Notes under the pieces: generated by a model
What the model was told of the DNA's origin: nothing
Databases searched by the model: none
Seen by the model: only the letters and a program-made list of their open reading frames with translations
Made by a program: the position numbers and the translations under genes
Shown: positions 1 to 12,571 of the stretch, in pieces
How the letters are laid out: each line of letters begins with the position of its first letter
How positions within the stretch are numbered: position 1 is the stretch's first letter
NCBI RefSeq assembly: GCF_000003815.2
Contig: NC_049986.1
Location: 12,717,876-12,781,875 of the forward strand
Direction of reading: 5' to 3'
DNA length: 64,000 nucleotides
Source of the DNA: Branchiostoma floridae
Lineage: Eukaryota > Chordata > Leptocardii > Amphioxiformes > Branchiostomatidae

Positions 1-60
1 TTTTTCGTTTCCGCAAGCTACCCGACCGGGCCCCGGGATGGGAATTGGGACTTAAACTTT
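1..60. repeat. MITE end fragment, GGGCCCGG family
   Basis: The GC-rich stretch CTACCCGACCGGGCCCCGG beside TTTCGTTTCCGCAAG matches one end of the inverted-repeat elements at 7451-7657, 15888-16056 and 22729-22934. The window edge cuts it. Confidence 0.6.
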
Positions 61-164
61 ACCAAACATGACAAACATATCAAACTGGCACCCCAGGAGC
101 AGAAGAACATAGTTGAACTTTTTTACGATTACAAAAAAAATAAACCACTATGAAGTTGTCCTAC

Positions 165-1482
165 CTTGTGGTATCCCTCCTCTGGAAGATCAATTGTCAC
201 AGCACGCCAGGAATTTACGTCTTCGCCAGAAGCCGTCCAGGCAAGCTCGCTGGTAATGTGGTACGTCCTACATGTATATCACATAATGTTAAAACAATAT
301 GAATCAGAAATATCCCAATGATGAAGCTGAAAATCTATGTATTTTTCATCAAAGTGAAACCGTGTCCTATAAAGAACAGTTGATTTCTTTATTCTGAAGG
401 GTATTGTGATTACAACTGCCCCAATGGACTGAAATATAGGCAAACCCTGGTCAAGTTAAGACATTGTCTACAGTATTGTCAATCGACATGAACAAGTCAC
501 AACGTCACGGTGTCATCCTCCTACGGCCCAAGTTATGACTGAAGTCAATGCGTGACGTACATGTACATAAGATCCCTGTCACACATTCAGGACCTTCCCG
601 AAACTTTCCACTTCCCAACCAAGGTCGGCTTTGGGTTGGTAGTACCCTCGGACCGCATCTAAGCAGAATATGACTTTGATTTTCAAAAGTTATATATGGT
701 AGGCTGGCGCAGAACGACGACCAGTTGACAACCTCGTCGACCAAATCCCAACCACAAAAGACCTTGCGCAAGACTGACTTTCAACTAACTTGGTATACAG
801 CCGTATTATAGCCGCCGAGTCTCTTCTGTCCTCTCCGTATTTGTGGAGAGGACAGAAGAGACTCGGGAGCTATAATACGACTGGATACCAGGCTAACTTT
901 CAACCATGGTGTGGAGATAGTCGGGAAGCCATGGTCGGCAGTATGTGACAGGGGCTTAAGAAGGATACTACAGGGCACCAAAGGCGATGTCGTTTGACGT
1001 ACCGTGTCGCCAAGTAGACGTTAAGAGTGCCCATCTCGCTCCCGTACATGTGATAGTAGAACTGCAGCTGTTGACATCCCTCGGTTTGGAACTCTGCACT
1101 GGAGATCCGAGCCACCTCCCCCTGAACACGCGGGCTGGACGCCTCAGTATACAAGTACCAGTCTGCGGAAACAAATCCGTGATCACGTGTTAGGTGATGA
1201 ATATACGGGTTATAATTATGTTACAACTAAAGTCATAACTACCACCAAGATTATAGTGGTGTTCAACATACTGGTTCAAGCCTTAATGGTGACTTCCAAA
1301 TGGCATTGGAAGATAATCAGCAGTGGTAGACAATATCAGTTGAAAGAGATGCTAACTTCATCCGCATCGTCACACAAACACGCGCCCAAACTCCGGCTCG
1401 AGGGTCTGGCAGGGATCATAAAAGGTTTACCTCCTGATTGGGGACGCTAGCTTAAATCTTTTACAAAATAGACTGTGTAACT

Positions 1483-1534
<52 letters not shown>

Positions 1535-4500
1535 CCCTTAGTAAAAGATACCTAAAGTAGGCTGTTATAACTGTAGAAACGTAAATTCCTATCTCATTGA
1601 CATACTGGAATTGTATCCTGAGCTCGGCCCTGTGTCAGAGGACGCAGTTACTCCACTGTTCCTGGTCCAATCAAAGTCGTCGGTTTGGCGATCTTGTTGG
1701 TAGCCACAGATGCTCGCCTCAAAGTTACACTGGACTGGGTCTGGAAACAACAAGGTTGAACTATTAGATTAGTCATGGACATACGATGTTGTGTTAGCTA
1801 TAGACGCACAAGGGGAGTGGGAGGGAGGGAGACAGAGAGATACAAGAAAGATAGAAAGTGTGAAATACGACGTCAGTCATATGTATATATGTATATCGGG
1901 CACATCTACGGACATGTTTGGTCATCGACACTTTAGTGTAAGTTGCCTTTTTTGTTCTACAGAATTATTAACAGATTATGTAAGGTCCTGTTCAAATTCA
2001 GACAGACTACACTGGCTATTATAGGGCTAGGGAGAAGAATTTGCCTGAGAAGTTTTGCTACCAGAGGAGTTGGTCGGCCGTGCAGGAACCTAAGCGTGGA
2101 CTGACTCCCCTGGCCAATTTCCCGATTTTTTTCTCCAAATTCTACGATTCCCGCACGCCCGTAGGAAGGCCTAGTGGAGGCTTACCGTAACAGATGACGT
2201 CCTGTCCCGACCACGTGCCGTCCGCCTGGCAGGTCCTGGAGGACGAGCCCTGGTGGAAGCCGTGCAGGCAGGTGAACTGGATCACCGTGCCGTACATCGT
2301 GCCGCTCCCGATGATTTTCCCAAACGCTGGCCGCGACAACTCAGGACAGTGCACAACTATTCAGACAAAACGTAGTGAGAAATGATGCGGTAAGCATAGT
2401 CTTATACATAAAACCACTTTGCAGCAAAGTGTTTTTTATCGATAGAGAAAGATCCCGCCAAACTATCTGGTTTAACAGTTGTTAGATACGGTATCCTAAT
2501 GTTCCGTTACAAAGTCGTGAAATAAACCGATACACACTGCGCCATACCCCCCCCCCCCAACACACACAGACATACTAAGTACCCATCCATGCACATTAGT
2601 ATGTCAGAAACTGTAAAGCTGTCGGCCTCAAAAGAAACATGGGCCCATAAAATAGACGAAGTTGGCACGTGAAGTAGATTAAGTGAACGTATACATCATG
2701 GCACATGTCATATCATAAGTATATAGAAATAAGTATTGTACTTTCAGATTTCATCTACAGACACAGAGGAAAATGAAACTTGAGATGCAATTTCTTTCTC
2801 TAAATACCTTCACACGTGGTATCGTTTCCACTCCAGATCCCATCTTTGGTGCACGTCCTCTGACTGGACCCGGTCAGCTCGTACCCGACGTCACACGAGA
2901 AGCTGTAGGTACAGCCGTACGTGGTGCATGTGGAACTGGCGGTGCCGTGGTCAGGCGTGGGGAGGGGCAGACAGTCTTTGACTGGATGGATGAGAGAACA
3001 TAGATGGAGGGCGATACTTCTGTAGACGTTAATTCTCCTAAACATCGTTTTGCTAATTTTTGGTCACATAGATAAGACACTTAATAAAAATATTACCAGG
3101 ACAAGATCCATGAAGATGGCTGTTGTAACAAAATCATACAAGATGAACATTATAAAACAAATAATGATAATAATGCCCAGAACAATAATCATAGATAGTA
3201 ATATTCTAGTTATTTCCAGTACGTCGTCTTTATGAGTTCACACCAACTTTTACATGTATCAAACAGATATGGATGTACAGGTCTTTCCAGAAGGTCCCTT
3301 ACTCTGACAGGTAGGTTCTGCAGAAGACCAGCCGCTCGCCGTGCAGGTGGCGCTGTCCTGTCCGATCAGGTCGTACCCTTGGTCACAGTTGTAGAACACG
3401 GTGGCACCGGTCAAAGTGCTCGAGAACGTGTTGCCCCCGTGAAAGGATAGTGCGGGGGTCGCGCAGTCTGCAGCTGTGTGGTATTAAAGAACGGAAAGTA
3501 TATGTTTAAAAATCTATCGGCTATTGATTATGGCATAGGTCCCAATTAGAAAAAGCGGCCCTGCCAGGCATTTCACGGGCTGTTCTTTTGGCATTTTCAG
3601 GCCCCATGTGACACTTTGCGGATCCCGGGATATTTTGGGGCCCGGCCGGGAACAGGGTTGAATTTAAGTCAGACTTACGATGCGCCTGGGACCCGGTAAC
3701 AAATGGTCCCTGACTTACCCGTGGGGAACACCCCTCCGGTATCCACCGGGACAAATTCGTTTGTGGTTACGGAGCCCGGCCGGGGCTACATCTCTGACGG
3801 GCACCGGTGCAATTGGGACCTAAGCCTAACAGGTGCCGCGCGGTAGACATTGTGATCGATACAGAATTGCGCCCTTCAGGCGGGATCATCAGGAGCACCA
3901 CCATGGTCAGAAAGAAAGGTCAATCACCAGGCCCCAAAATACCTTGTACCAGTAAGACCGTATAGGTCTGGTCACCGAGATTGTAGTGGTGGGGATTTTT
4001 ACCGGCTAGCTAGTGAGGGGATCCAACCTCTGCTTGGAGAATAGTAAGACCGTACATTTGGCAGAGATAAACGTCATGTATGAAGCAAGAATTTTTTTGT
4101 TGATTTGTAACAACGCCTACTGTCTCATCAGTCATTGGGTACTACTGCATACTGTCCTTTTTGTGTAATGATTCTTGATATTGTTTAATTTTCAGAAATA
4201 TAGTTGATATTACGTCTTCCCAAAGCCCCACAAATCTAACCTAGGTGTCATGGCCTATTCTAGCAGGGAACTTGGCAGGAAAACGATGGACCGGGGTAAG
4301 AATAGTATGGACAGACTACGCAATCCTAGCATGGTTAATTCTGATGATAAAGTTCTGTGTCCCTTCTCGACGTGATGCGTTTCTTACCCCAGTACGACAT
4401 GTTGAATCCGCCCATCGAGAAGGACGCGTCCGACTGGAAGCGTACGAAGATCTCGTCCGCAGCCTCTGTCTTGAACACGTCTACAGGCATGTACTGTCCG

Positions 4501-7500
4501 GATAAGGTGAGCATCAACTTCCCTGATTCTGAGGACCCCTGCGAATGGATGAATAGAGTAATGATGAGCTTTGGAAGGCGGAAGAAGGAAGGAAGGGTTG
4601 TATTTTCATGACCTGTAAAGCTGAATATGAACGTGACCAAACATCCCACCTGAAAAATGTCGAGACCAATCTAATGTGCTTTACGTGTATATGTCAATTT
4701 TAAGTTCCTATGCGTTTCAAAGGCCAATACGCACATACACATAAACTTGTTGAAACAAGACCGAAAGCTCTGTTGTAATACCGCAGAAATCTACCAGGGT
4801 GCCCATATTCAAACTTGACCTTTATTTTGACAACATCTATATGATTTTGACATCATAAATTTAGATATCCTTAAACAGCATCTTGTGATGTGCTGCCTAC
4901 AAAAACAAGTTCACTGACAAACATACCCACAAATGGCACCGAAAATAAATCTCAGCCAAGGTAGAAAGAAGATCTGCATAGTTATACGTGCCTCATACAC
5001 AGTGAGGATGTCATAATTGTGTTCGGTATTGAAGACGTTGAACTTGAAGAGCACGATGTGGTTATCCCTCGGCTTGATGTGCCAGGTGCAGGTTTGGGAG
5101 TTCTCGTAGTTCCCGGGGAAGTTCGGGCTCAGCAGGACGCCTCTGTCGTGCGTCAGGAGCTGGTTATTACCGCAGATAACTGGTGAAAAATGCATTAATA
5201 GATAAGGAAAGTTTATGACTGTAGCGCTGCCGTTCACGACGAGTTCTTCCTTTCCTTCCAATTTTACACTCTGGTGATTGGTGAGTCTCTGTTTTCTTGA
5301 AAAAGACCAATAAAGTTAGTCCAAACCAGTGAATATCGGAGTCTCAGTCGCCATCATTCTCATGTCCTTAGGTCAACTTAAAGTACATGGTAGAGACATA
5401 GGGGGCTCACACGTGACAATGGACAAAGATAGACATTACTGTAAAAGAGAACACTCAAATACTAGTGTTGGTTACATGTATACAGACAGGTTGAGTATGC
5501 CTTCTTTGCTGGAAGTAGAGAAAGACAAAGAGCCCAACGTTTTCTACAATCTGCGACTTCTGTGATTTAAGAGAAAAGTGAGCTTCTGTTCGTCCGTGAA
5601 TATGAGAGAGTTGGGGAAGAACGTCATTGTGACTTCTTTAAACAATGTGGTTCTTTCGGTGTGGTCAAACGAGTAATTGGAAACATAATGCATTTCGTTT
5701 TCGACTGATTTAGATGTACAGTATCTAACTAGAGTTCGGGGACCTCATACCTCCATGAAATATTCATTGCTTTTTGTGGATGTTATGTATGTTGATGGTC
5801 GGTTGTATTTAAGAGTAATGGATATTACTGTTATGGGTATCTGCTTGGAGCAAAGCCCCATTAACAAACACTTAAAGCACGATGCCTGTTCCAATATATC
5901 GCAGATATAGGGGTGATTTTTGATATTATTACATCGATTATAACGACAGATACGGCGCCCAAAATCTCATCGATTCGAGCTTTCATTACACCTCACCAAC
6001 ACAACAAGTATGAAACCAACCCATCCAGCCATTCTTGAGTAATCTTGTATACAGACAGAGACACCCCCAAACAGCTGTCACCATCTGCTTGGAGCTAAGC
6101 CCATTAACAAACACATACAGCACGATGCCTGTACCAATATATCTCACATATAGGGGTGATTTCTGATATTATTACATCGATTATAACGACAGATACGGCG
6201 CCCCAAATCTCATCGATTCGAGCTTTCATCACACCCCACCAACACAACAAGTATGAAACCAATCCATCCAGCCGTTCTTGAGTAATCATCTACACAGACA
6301 GAGACACATAACAGAAAATATAACCTCCATTTCATGACATTTCATGGAGGTAATAAATGACATTCGTTTTACCCAATATTCCGGTTGAACAGTATAAAGT
6401 TGGCCCCTTACGTAGAGGTTAAAGAAACATGGACTGACTTTCACATGCCGGAGGTGTGATGAAGTCCCAGTGCCCCTGGGACTCGCAGGTGACCGTTTCG
6501 GACGGGTTGTTGAAGGTGTAACCGGGTTCGCAGGTGTACGTGGCGACTTCGGCATACGTCAGTCCCGTGTACGTCATCTCTCCGTGAGTCACAGGGGGCG
6601 GGACTTGGCACACAGTGGCTGCCAAATAAGGGCAATAGATGAGCTTTGGGGTTTATGAAAAAAATACAATCCTCCAACCAACATAGAAATTTTCGTCCTG
6701 GTCTTATTTAGGACCATATGGCCTTCCAGACGTTTGAGATAAGCCACGGCTAAAAGGTGGCTGGTAGTCGGTAGCAGCCCCCGTCCCAGTTCAATGATAC
6801 TTGAGCTTTATCTATGTGTCGTTTCCATGGGTCAAGAGGTATCATTTTAATTGTTTTTCTTTATATATCCTTTTTTCAATACTATATCTGAAAGTTACTG
6901 GAACATCCCCCCCTCAAATATGATTTCTATATTACTTCACAGTTCCTTCAAGAATGCATGCATTTACGCTATACATATGAACCTTCAAGAAACTTACTTA
7001 TGAGAAATGTGAATATTCTCTTATATCTGCATACTCTCATACCTCAGACTCTCATGCCCTATACTCTTATACTTCATACTTCTTATACTCTAATAACTTA
7101 TGATTAGAGTCCCATACCCTATACTCTTATACCTTATACTACTATGCCTTTTACCCTTATACGACGAAAGATCTCATACGTTGGCACGTGACGTTGCCTG
7201 CCTCCCAGGTTCCGTCTGCTGTGCAGTTCTTGGCGGGGGTTCCCACCAGCATGTAGCCGGCGTCACAGCTGAAGTACGCGGTGTCCATCGAGTACGTGAC
7301 GGTACCGTTTGTCAACACTAAGTCCGCACACTGGCGATCTGCATGTTTGAGAGCAAACGGATGAATGGATGAATGAATGAAGGAAGGAACGAATGTCTCG
7401 CCAAGGTAAGAGTAAAATCGGACCTGATGACCACTACTCCTACCAGGTAAGGCTAACATCGCATTTCCAAACCGGGGCCCGGCCGGGCAGTTTGTGGAAA

Positions 7501-10500
7501 CGAAAAATAGAACTGTATACGTAAAAATGTGCACAAATAATGCCCACGACAATTCTCTTTACGCTTTGTGTAGTTTGGTGTCTTTTATATCATACTTAAC
7601 GTTCCCTAAAGCTGCCCGGTCGGGCCCCGGTTTGGAAATGTGACGTTGGTCTAAGCCGCATTCAAATCCATCCTACAATTACTAGTCATATGTTATCACA
7701 GAACCGATCATGGATCACCAGACAGCGACATTTTGTACGACACACTCTCGACTGCATTAATATAAGGACGTCCCCAACTTGATATCATAAAAGCTGTCGT
7801 GTGACGTAAGTGACAAGGGTTCACAGCAAAAGGAGACTTACTGTATTCTTCACACACCACGCCTGCATCCTCGCTGTGGCCACAGTTATGACTTCCCCAT
7901 CCATTGCTGGAACAGTCAAAGATGCTGTCCTCGTTTCCCCCGCAGGCAAGATCGTCCAGGTAGATATTACCACTTCCTGAAACATACCAAAGATACCTTA
8001 AACGTTACCTACAATTTGATGGTGTCTAATGATATCAAAGCTACTATGAGGGCTTTAACATACAGGGTCAAATTGTATTTTGTATTCTACTTGACCCCAT
8101 CGACATCACTTGTATTGTAAGGTATTGACTTGTTAAGGCCCATCTTAGAATCTGAACTTTTGTCGATGAGATGTGATCTCCAACCAGTCAAGCTCACTTC
8201 TCATGTAGAGCTATTCTTCCACTGGTCGTGGCAGAAAAGACATACTATGTAAAGTATTCACAGGTCTATCGACAAGCACAATGAACAGTGGACGACGGCT
8301 TAACGTCAATTGTTTCCGGTAGCGAGCGACACAGCCAGGATTCAAACTCACGTCTTCTTGGTCCAGAGGCATGGTAGCTAGCCACTGGACTACTCACGCT
8401 ACTAAACGATGGTATCAATCAAACATTATTCACCTTGTCCATAGAAAGCAGACGATTTAGCCTCCAGTGCCCGTGGGTAGCGCAGCATGCGGCAGATGAC
8501 GTGAGCTTCGGGCATCCCAAATGAGTCATCACAGATCGTCCCCCAGCTCTCCGACTCACTCCGGCGGATCTCTACTCGTCCTTCCCGCGCGGTGGGTCCG
8601 TTCCTCAGCCTCACCAAATGGCTGTACTGAGATACCGGAGGTGCTGTACAAACAGAGGAACATTTATTTGAAATATGTACAATAATCACTATCATTGTAT
8701 CATCTTGTATAAGTGGCGGCGCTAAAATAAGTTGAATGTGACTTTGAGTCCGCCGTCACTTTGTCCTCGTCCGTTTATTTGTATTTTTACATGTATCTTT
8801 CAATAAGAAAAAATAAAAGAATTACTATCATTACAAATTTCATGATTGGCACTATCGTCTGAATGTTTATTTCATTTCTTAAAATCATTTTCATAGTCTG
8901 GAATAGAATGGAGACATTACCAATGAATTCACTTCACCGTAAAATATTACGTTTTTTATTAAAAAAAAACGTTTCTACATCACTAATCCAGCAAATTCAA
9001 TGTTTTTGTGAAGAGTCTCGTTTTGAACTGAGAAACAGTGAAATAAGACACCATCTCCTTGGAAACATACAATAAAAGCGATAGAAAAGAACGAAAACAA
9101 GCATTCGCATGAAGGACGGACGCACCGACGTTTTGTCCCTCCAGTCGTTCGTAGTATTCGTAGTTACTGGAAGTGCCCATTTCGACGGACGTGGTTAACC
9201 TGTTGTTTTCACTGGTGTAACATTTGGAAGTGGCCGTATTCACTTCGAACGACCGGCAGTAGTACGAGGTGGCTTCAATGCACCTAGGAGTCGGACGACC
9301 AAAATATATGTAAAAATCGCAAAGTCTTTAAGTGTATCAGTATTTCACATTCGCGTTACTGCCCTGTCATTATTCAAAGCTGATAGGGTGTTTGCGGTCA
9401 CATAATATGACGTAATTTAGTGTCCGCCATTTTGCTGAGTTTAACATACGCGCGAACCCAATATGTACATGTATTATAGAGAATTGCTAAACTTTCTTTC
9501 AAACACTAAGATAATGTAGGGGCTTACCCCTAAATTTTCGGTCGATCTCCGTCGACCTTGTTCACAGAATGACCCTTTCTCTCTCCAGCAGTGACGTCGG
9601 GAAGACACCACTTTTGCAGGAGGGGGTCATAAATATCAGAAAGTCTATGTCGCCCCCTGTCCCCGAAAATTTAGTGGTAAGTCCCTACATTATCTTAGTG
9701 TTGGAAAGAAAGTTTAGCAATTCTCTATAATATATTCTACCAACACATGAACTTTCATGATATGTACATGTATGTCAGAAATAAATGGTTCCCTCTACTT
9801 CAGCACCAAACTGTACATGCAGTATTTCTTTAACTCCGAGAATCATTGTCTGTATCTTCCGAATAACTGGTCCAACATGGCGACGGTGGTGGCCATTTTA
9901 TCAGATGTCAAAAAGAGAAATTTTCATTGGACACAATGGCACTCATAAGCTGATGGAGTGAAGTTTGGAACACTGCGGCACAAAATCATCGGCCCCAAAT
10001 ATGCTAGCCTCTACCAGGCTACGAATATGCTATTAGTATTACGAGTACCTTTAAGAATGGGGAGTCAAGATGCTGGATCTAATAGGAATGAGAAATCGTT
10101 AATATGAAGGTTGAAAAGTGGGGGACTTATGTTACAGCCTTGTCTCACCCCGCAGAATGACTAGAGTACGATGACAGACCATGTGGGGTTTGAACATAGA
10201 ATTCTATGATGTGATACATTGATTTTACTAGTCTAAAGAAGTTACCTCCTATAAAAAGATAGAATTTTATAGAATACTCCGTTTTGCCATACCGAATCGA
10301 AAGCTTTTCATAAGTCTACGAAGCATGCATATAGCTTGCCTCCAGGTTTGGATGTCTGTTGGTCAATAAACGTTTTTATACCCCCACACATTAGGCGCGA
10401 TTCGATCGGACGACGAGTCTGCGAGCTCTAATTTACGAGGAGGCATGACCCTGACGGGAAGGGGGAACTCTGCCATTTCTTCGTATTAGGACGAAGAGAA

Positions 10501-11141
10501 GCGATCATACCTTCTTGCACACTCTGCAGCGTTGAGGTTGTCAAGTGTCTCCGCGTTGTCACCGCCGGAGTAGATGCCGTGAATATGTTGAAAGTATTGT
10601 AGGAAGTCTGCCAACAAAGGACAAAGGACAAACTTATCATCCGTCTAAGGGAAATGTGTGCAGCATATACAGAAATGCCACGCAGAACAAAACAAGTAAG
10701 AAGTAAATGCATACATAAGAAATGAGGGCAGAACTACGGGAAAAGGGTCACGGGTTATTGATGAACGGCCGACGTAGAAATATTAAAGCTCCGTCTTAAA
10801 GTAGGTTGTCAAGCAAAGTTCGTCAAGAATTTTGTAACCTCACATCATCTTTTGAGCAAAATCGATTGATATCCTTATGCAAGTTTAAAACCGTGGACTT
10901 CGAAGCTTCGTTGGTTACGGGTTATATTTCTGCTTGATACGGAAACCCCATTTCACTCTACATTTCGAAGAAAAAACGATGCTTTTGCTTCTGATGAATT
11001 AGAACATATGGAAATGTAAAAATGAGACCGTCATACTAAAATATCGCAGCAGTAATGACAGTAAAAAGAAATACAAGTACCTTGTGCGTTGGCAAAGGAT
11101 ACCAGCGCCGCAGCGATTACGCATACCTGTACGGCTCTCAT
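165..11141 (-). CDS. Secreted PAN-SRCR-sushi-CUB-MAM mosaic protein (3' end outside window)
   Basis: Fifteen exons read leftward: 11141-11081, 10607-10511, 9283-9126, 8643-8434, 7976-7842, 7338-7180, 6618-6439, 5179-4992, 4538-4388, 3467-3303, 2981-2808, 2356-2186, 1740-1606, 1162-1003, 249-165. They add to 743 in-frame codons. The start MRAVQVCVIAAALVSFANAQ is a signal peptide. Domains by residue: PAN/apple 21-105 (AAECARR, then SYYCRSFEVN), SRCR 106-220 (six Cys, group A, SWGTICDD), sushi 221-273 and 274-333, CUB 334-446, sushi 447-501, 502-559 and 560-616, MAM from 617 (DDFDWTR). Every module is bounded by phase-1 introns. The CUB has only the first Cys pair. Its internal intron has a GC donor at 4991-4990. 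The last MAM exon and anything after it lie left of the window. The role is inferred as a secreted adhesion or pattern-recognition protein; the family is known for this but nothing here proves a ligand. It is a divergent paralog of the 12766-23722 gene. Confidence 0.9.
250..790. other. Intron of left mosaic gene, no further feature
   Basis: This lies between the second and third visible MAM exons, together with the foldback at 791-890. Open frames here are short and show no domain. I see nothing else. Confidence 0.6.
791..890. repeat. Foldback hairpin element
   Basis: A near-perfect palindrome: arms of about 46 bp (TGGTATACAGCCGTATTATA at one end, the complement ending GGATACCA at the other) around an 8-base loop GTATTTGT. 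CTAACT occurs on both sides but is not a clean duplication. It is a short foldback MITE in an intron of the left mosaic gene. Confidence 0.85.
1486..1529. repeat. (TA)n microsatellite
   Basis: About 22 uninterrupted TA units in an intron of the left mosaic gene. Confidence 0.95.
2000..2164. repeat. Dispersed repeat, copy 1 (partner at 31917-32090)
   Basis: ACTGGCTATTATAGGG through AGAATTTGCC, TTGGTCGGCCG, CCAATTTCCCGATTTT and TTCTACGATTCCC to CCGTAGG matches the segment at 31917-32090 at most positions, in the same orientation. It ends just before the fifth sushi exon of the left mosaic gene. The class is unclear. Confidence 0.75.
3536..3822. mobile_element. Short non-autonomous DNA element, 287 bp
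   Basis: Ends in TAGGTCCCAATT and its complement AATTGGGACCTA, with a GC-rich interior (GGGGCCCGGCCGGG, CCCGGCCGGGGC). No transposase frame. It may be related to the GGGCCCGG MITEs elsewhere in the window. Confidence 0.65.
4026..4047. repeat. Solo MITE end (CCTCTGCTTGGAGAATA family)
   Basis: AACCTCTGCTTGGAGAATAG equals the terminal repeat of the MITE dimer at 63543-63760. Only one end is found here. AGTAAGACCGTA follows directly and also occurs at about 3951, a direct repeat that may record a rearrangement. Confidence 0.6.
5839..6307. repeat. Tandem direct duplication, two ~225-bp units
   Basis: Units start at 5839 and 6083 (offset 244) with ATCTGCTTGGAGC and share CATTAACAAACAC, GCACGATGCCTGT, TATTACATCGATTATAACG and TCATCGATTCGAGCTTTCAT. 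A shorter inverted relative lies at 15115-15165. Located in an intron of the left mosaic gene. Confidence 0.85.
7020..7165. repeat. Imperfect short tandem repeat
   Basis: Many degenerate copies of a roughly 12-base unit such as TATACTCTTATAC or CATACCTCATAC. It ends near the acceptor-distal side of the first sushi exon of the left mosaic gene. Confidence 0.75.
7451..7657. mobile_element. MITE, GGGCCCGG family
   Basis: Inverted ends run from GGCTAACATCGCATTTCCAA with GGGGCCCGGCCGGGCAG to CTGCCCGGTCGGGCCCCGG with GGAAATGTGACG and CTAAGCC. The interior shares AACGAAAAATAG, CACAAATAATG and GTCTTTTATATCAT with 15888-16056 in the same plus-strand orientation. It lies in the SRCR-to-sushi intron of the left mosaic gene. 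Confidence 0.8.
8300..8404 (-). repeat. tRNA-derived SINE head
   Basis: Read on the minus strand, TAGTCCAGTGG fits the pol III A-box consensus, and GAGTTTGAATCC about 45 nt later is a near-consensus B box. No paired acceptor stem or CCA region is present, so this is a SINE promoter, not a tRNA gene. The body may continue leftward to about 8130. It sits between the two SRCR exons of the left mosaic gene. Confidence 0.65.
9472..9732. mobile_element. MITE with ~68-bp terminal inverted repeats
   Basis: The left end TATTATAGAGAATTGCTAAA continues as an inverted match to the right end, TTTAGCAATTCTCTATAATA, over nearly 70 bp including GATAATGTAGGG and CTAAATTTTCGG. The interior is only about 120 bp. 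TA-type target duplication is likely. Located in the PAN-SRCR intron. Confidence 0.88.
9975..10380 (-). pseudogene. Decayed LINE reverse-transcriptase fragment
   Basis: On the minus strand, broken frames read GGKLYACFVDL, stop, KAFDSVWQNGVFYKIL (about 10255-10350), then GVRQGCNISPPLFNLHIND (10093-10151), then a disrupted ADDF (9981-9994). These are reverse-transcriptase motifs in the right order with stops and shifts between them. The fragment sits in the intron inside the PAN domain of the left mosaic gene. It is a different family from the LINE at 49-52 kb. Confidence 0.8.
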
Positions 11142-11213
11142 CTTGGTTCGAGGAGTACGCTATCACAAGCTGTACTTGTGCAACACTGTTACCCCTCTGC
11201 TGAAGGACGCCTG

Positions 11214-11220
11214 TATTTAT
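11214..11220 (-). promoter_or_regulatory. TATA-like box of left mosaic gene
   Basis: On the minus strand GATAAATA lies about 73 nt upstream of the ATG at 11141, in a GC-rich stretch. Initiation about 30 nt downstream would give a leader of roughly 45 nt. Confidence 0.5.
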
Positions 11221-12382
11221 CTGCGGGGAGGCCGTGGGACGTCAGCACGGGGGCGGGACCATGCGGTGGGACGGGTGAGAACAGTACAGGTGGCGAACGG
11301 TCAACGTACGCGCGGGGTTCGCCCGCAGGATAGAGGCTACTCATGGGGTTTACTCAATGCTACTTTATTTTTCAAAACTAGGGCTTACATGGACTATTTT
11401 GATCGTATTCACACACATATGCTGTCAGAATGATGGACTAAGAAGAAGAAGACAGAGCAACAATTCTGAAAATCTCTTTTCATCCCGAATATTGTTATCT
11501 CGGAAACGCCTTACGAGCCACTGCTCTGACTAGACTATGAAAAAGTGTAAAAATACAAACAAAAATGTACAAGTCATGACATGCACACCATGGGGCCATG
11601 TATGTAGGTGTTGCAGCTTTCATGTCGCCGCCCAGGACAGATGGGAGGGCAGGGGAAACGGTAGCGTGGGGGCGGGCTTTGTCTTGCCGCTCGGCAGGTG
11701 AACAAGAGTTCAACTTCAGACCAGTAAAAGTCCTTCATTTCTTCTGTCGTGACATGATACACATGGAATAATGTAAACTGCTTCTGCAAAAGTTCAACAA
11801 ATTATGTTAAAGTCAATGTATAGGTAAGTTTTTTTGTCATGTATGTATGTACGAGTATGGATGAACGAATACGGGATTGAGTGCATGCATAGCGTATGAA
11901 TGAATGAATGAGTACAGGGTATTGCCCTGCCATCACGAGACAGAAACCTGACGCACGTCAGACGTTTGCGCCAGGAAAGGCCACCTGATAACGGTTCTAG
12001 CCAATATGTTTAACGTTTTCTACACTGGCAAATAAAACCCTTCCTGTTTTTGACGTGACCATTTGAAGATTCCGGATATTGGCTTGGCCAGTCACATGAG
12101 CTGGTATATTAAATCCATATGAGATTCGTAACAAATTATGTTAATACGTAGCCGTACGCGTATGAATAGCGCATCCATTGCGCATGAGGGGTGTATGCTG
12201 TACGCAAACCTATTTTTCACTGCGAATAGGTGCGTATGTATGGCGCGTTCCGTGCGTATTCCGGACTTATGGTGATCGCTAGGCTAGGATCCAAATACTC
12301 AGAGATAAACTGTTATATCTAGTCACATCCGAATGTCTGTGTATGGGGTCAGTTGCGCACAAGCTTAAGGATAGTTACATGA

Positions 12383-12571
12383 TTACATACCGGCTCGTTG
12401 AAACAGATACAGATCTCCGGATGTTGTATTGCGTCCACGTGGTTTAGAACAAGTAGGTTTAGAGCACCCACCACACAGCGGCACACAGGTGTCCGCCCCC
12501 AAACCACTCTCACACAGTCTTAGTTTAGAGCAGTCCACCGTGGTAAATAGGTAGGTTTGATGTTGCTCCAT
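12383..12571 (-). other. Unassigned Cys-rich open frame between the divergent genes
   Basis: On the minus strand it reads VDCSKLRLC, ADTCVPLCGGCSKPTC, with six closely spaced Cys. A good donor GTATGTAATC follows GAGCCG near its left end, so it could be an exon, but I find no convincing acceptor, signal peptide or partner exon. It may be chance. Confidence 0.25.

Noticed and set aside
8300-8404. A tRNA gene
   Set aside because: A and B boxes are present but the acceptor stem does not pair. It is better read as a SINE head.
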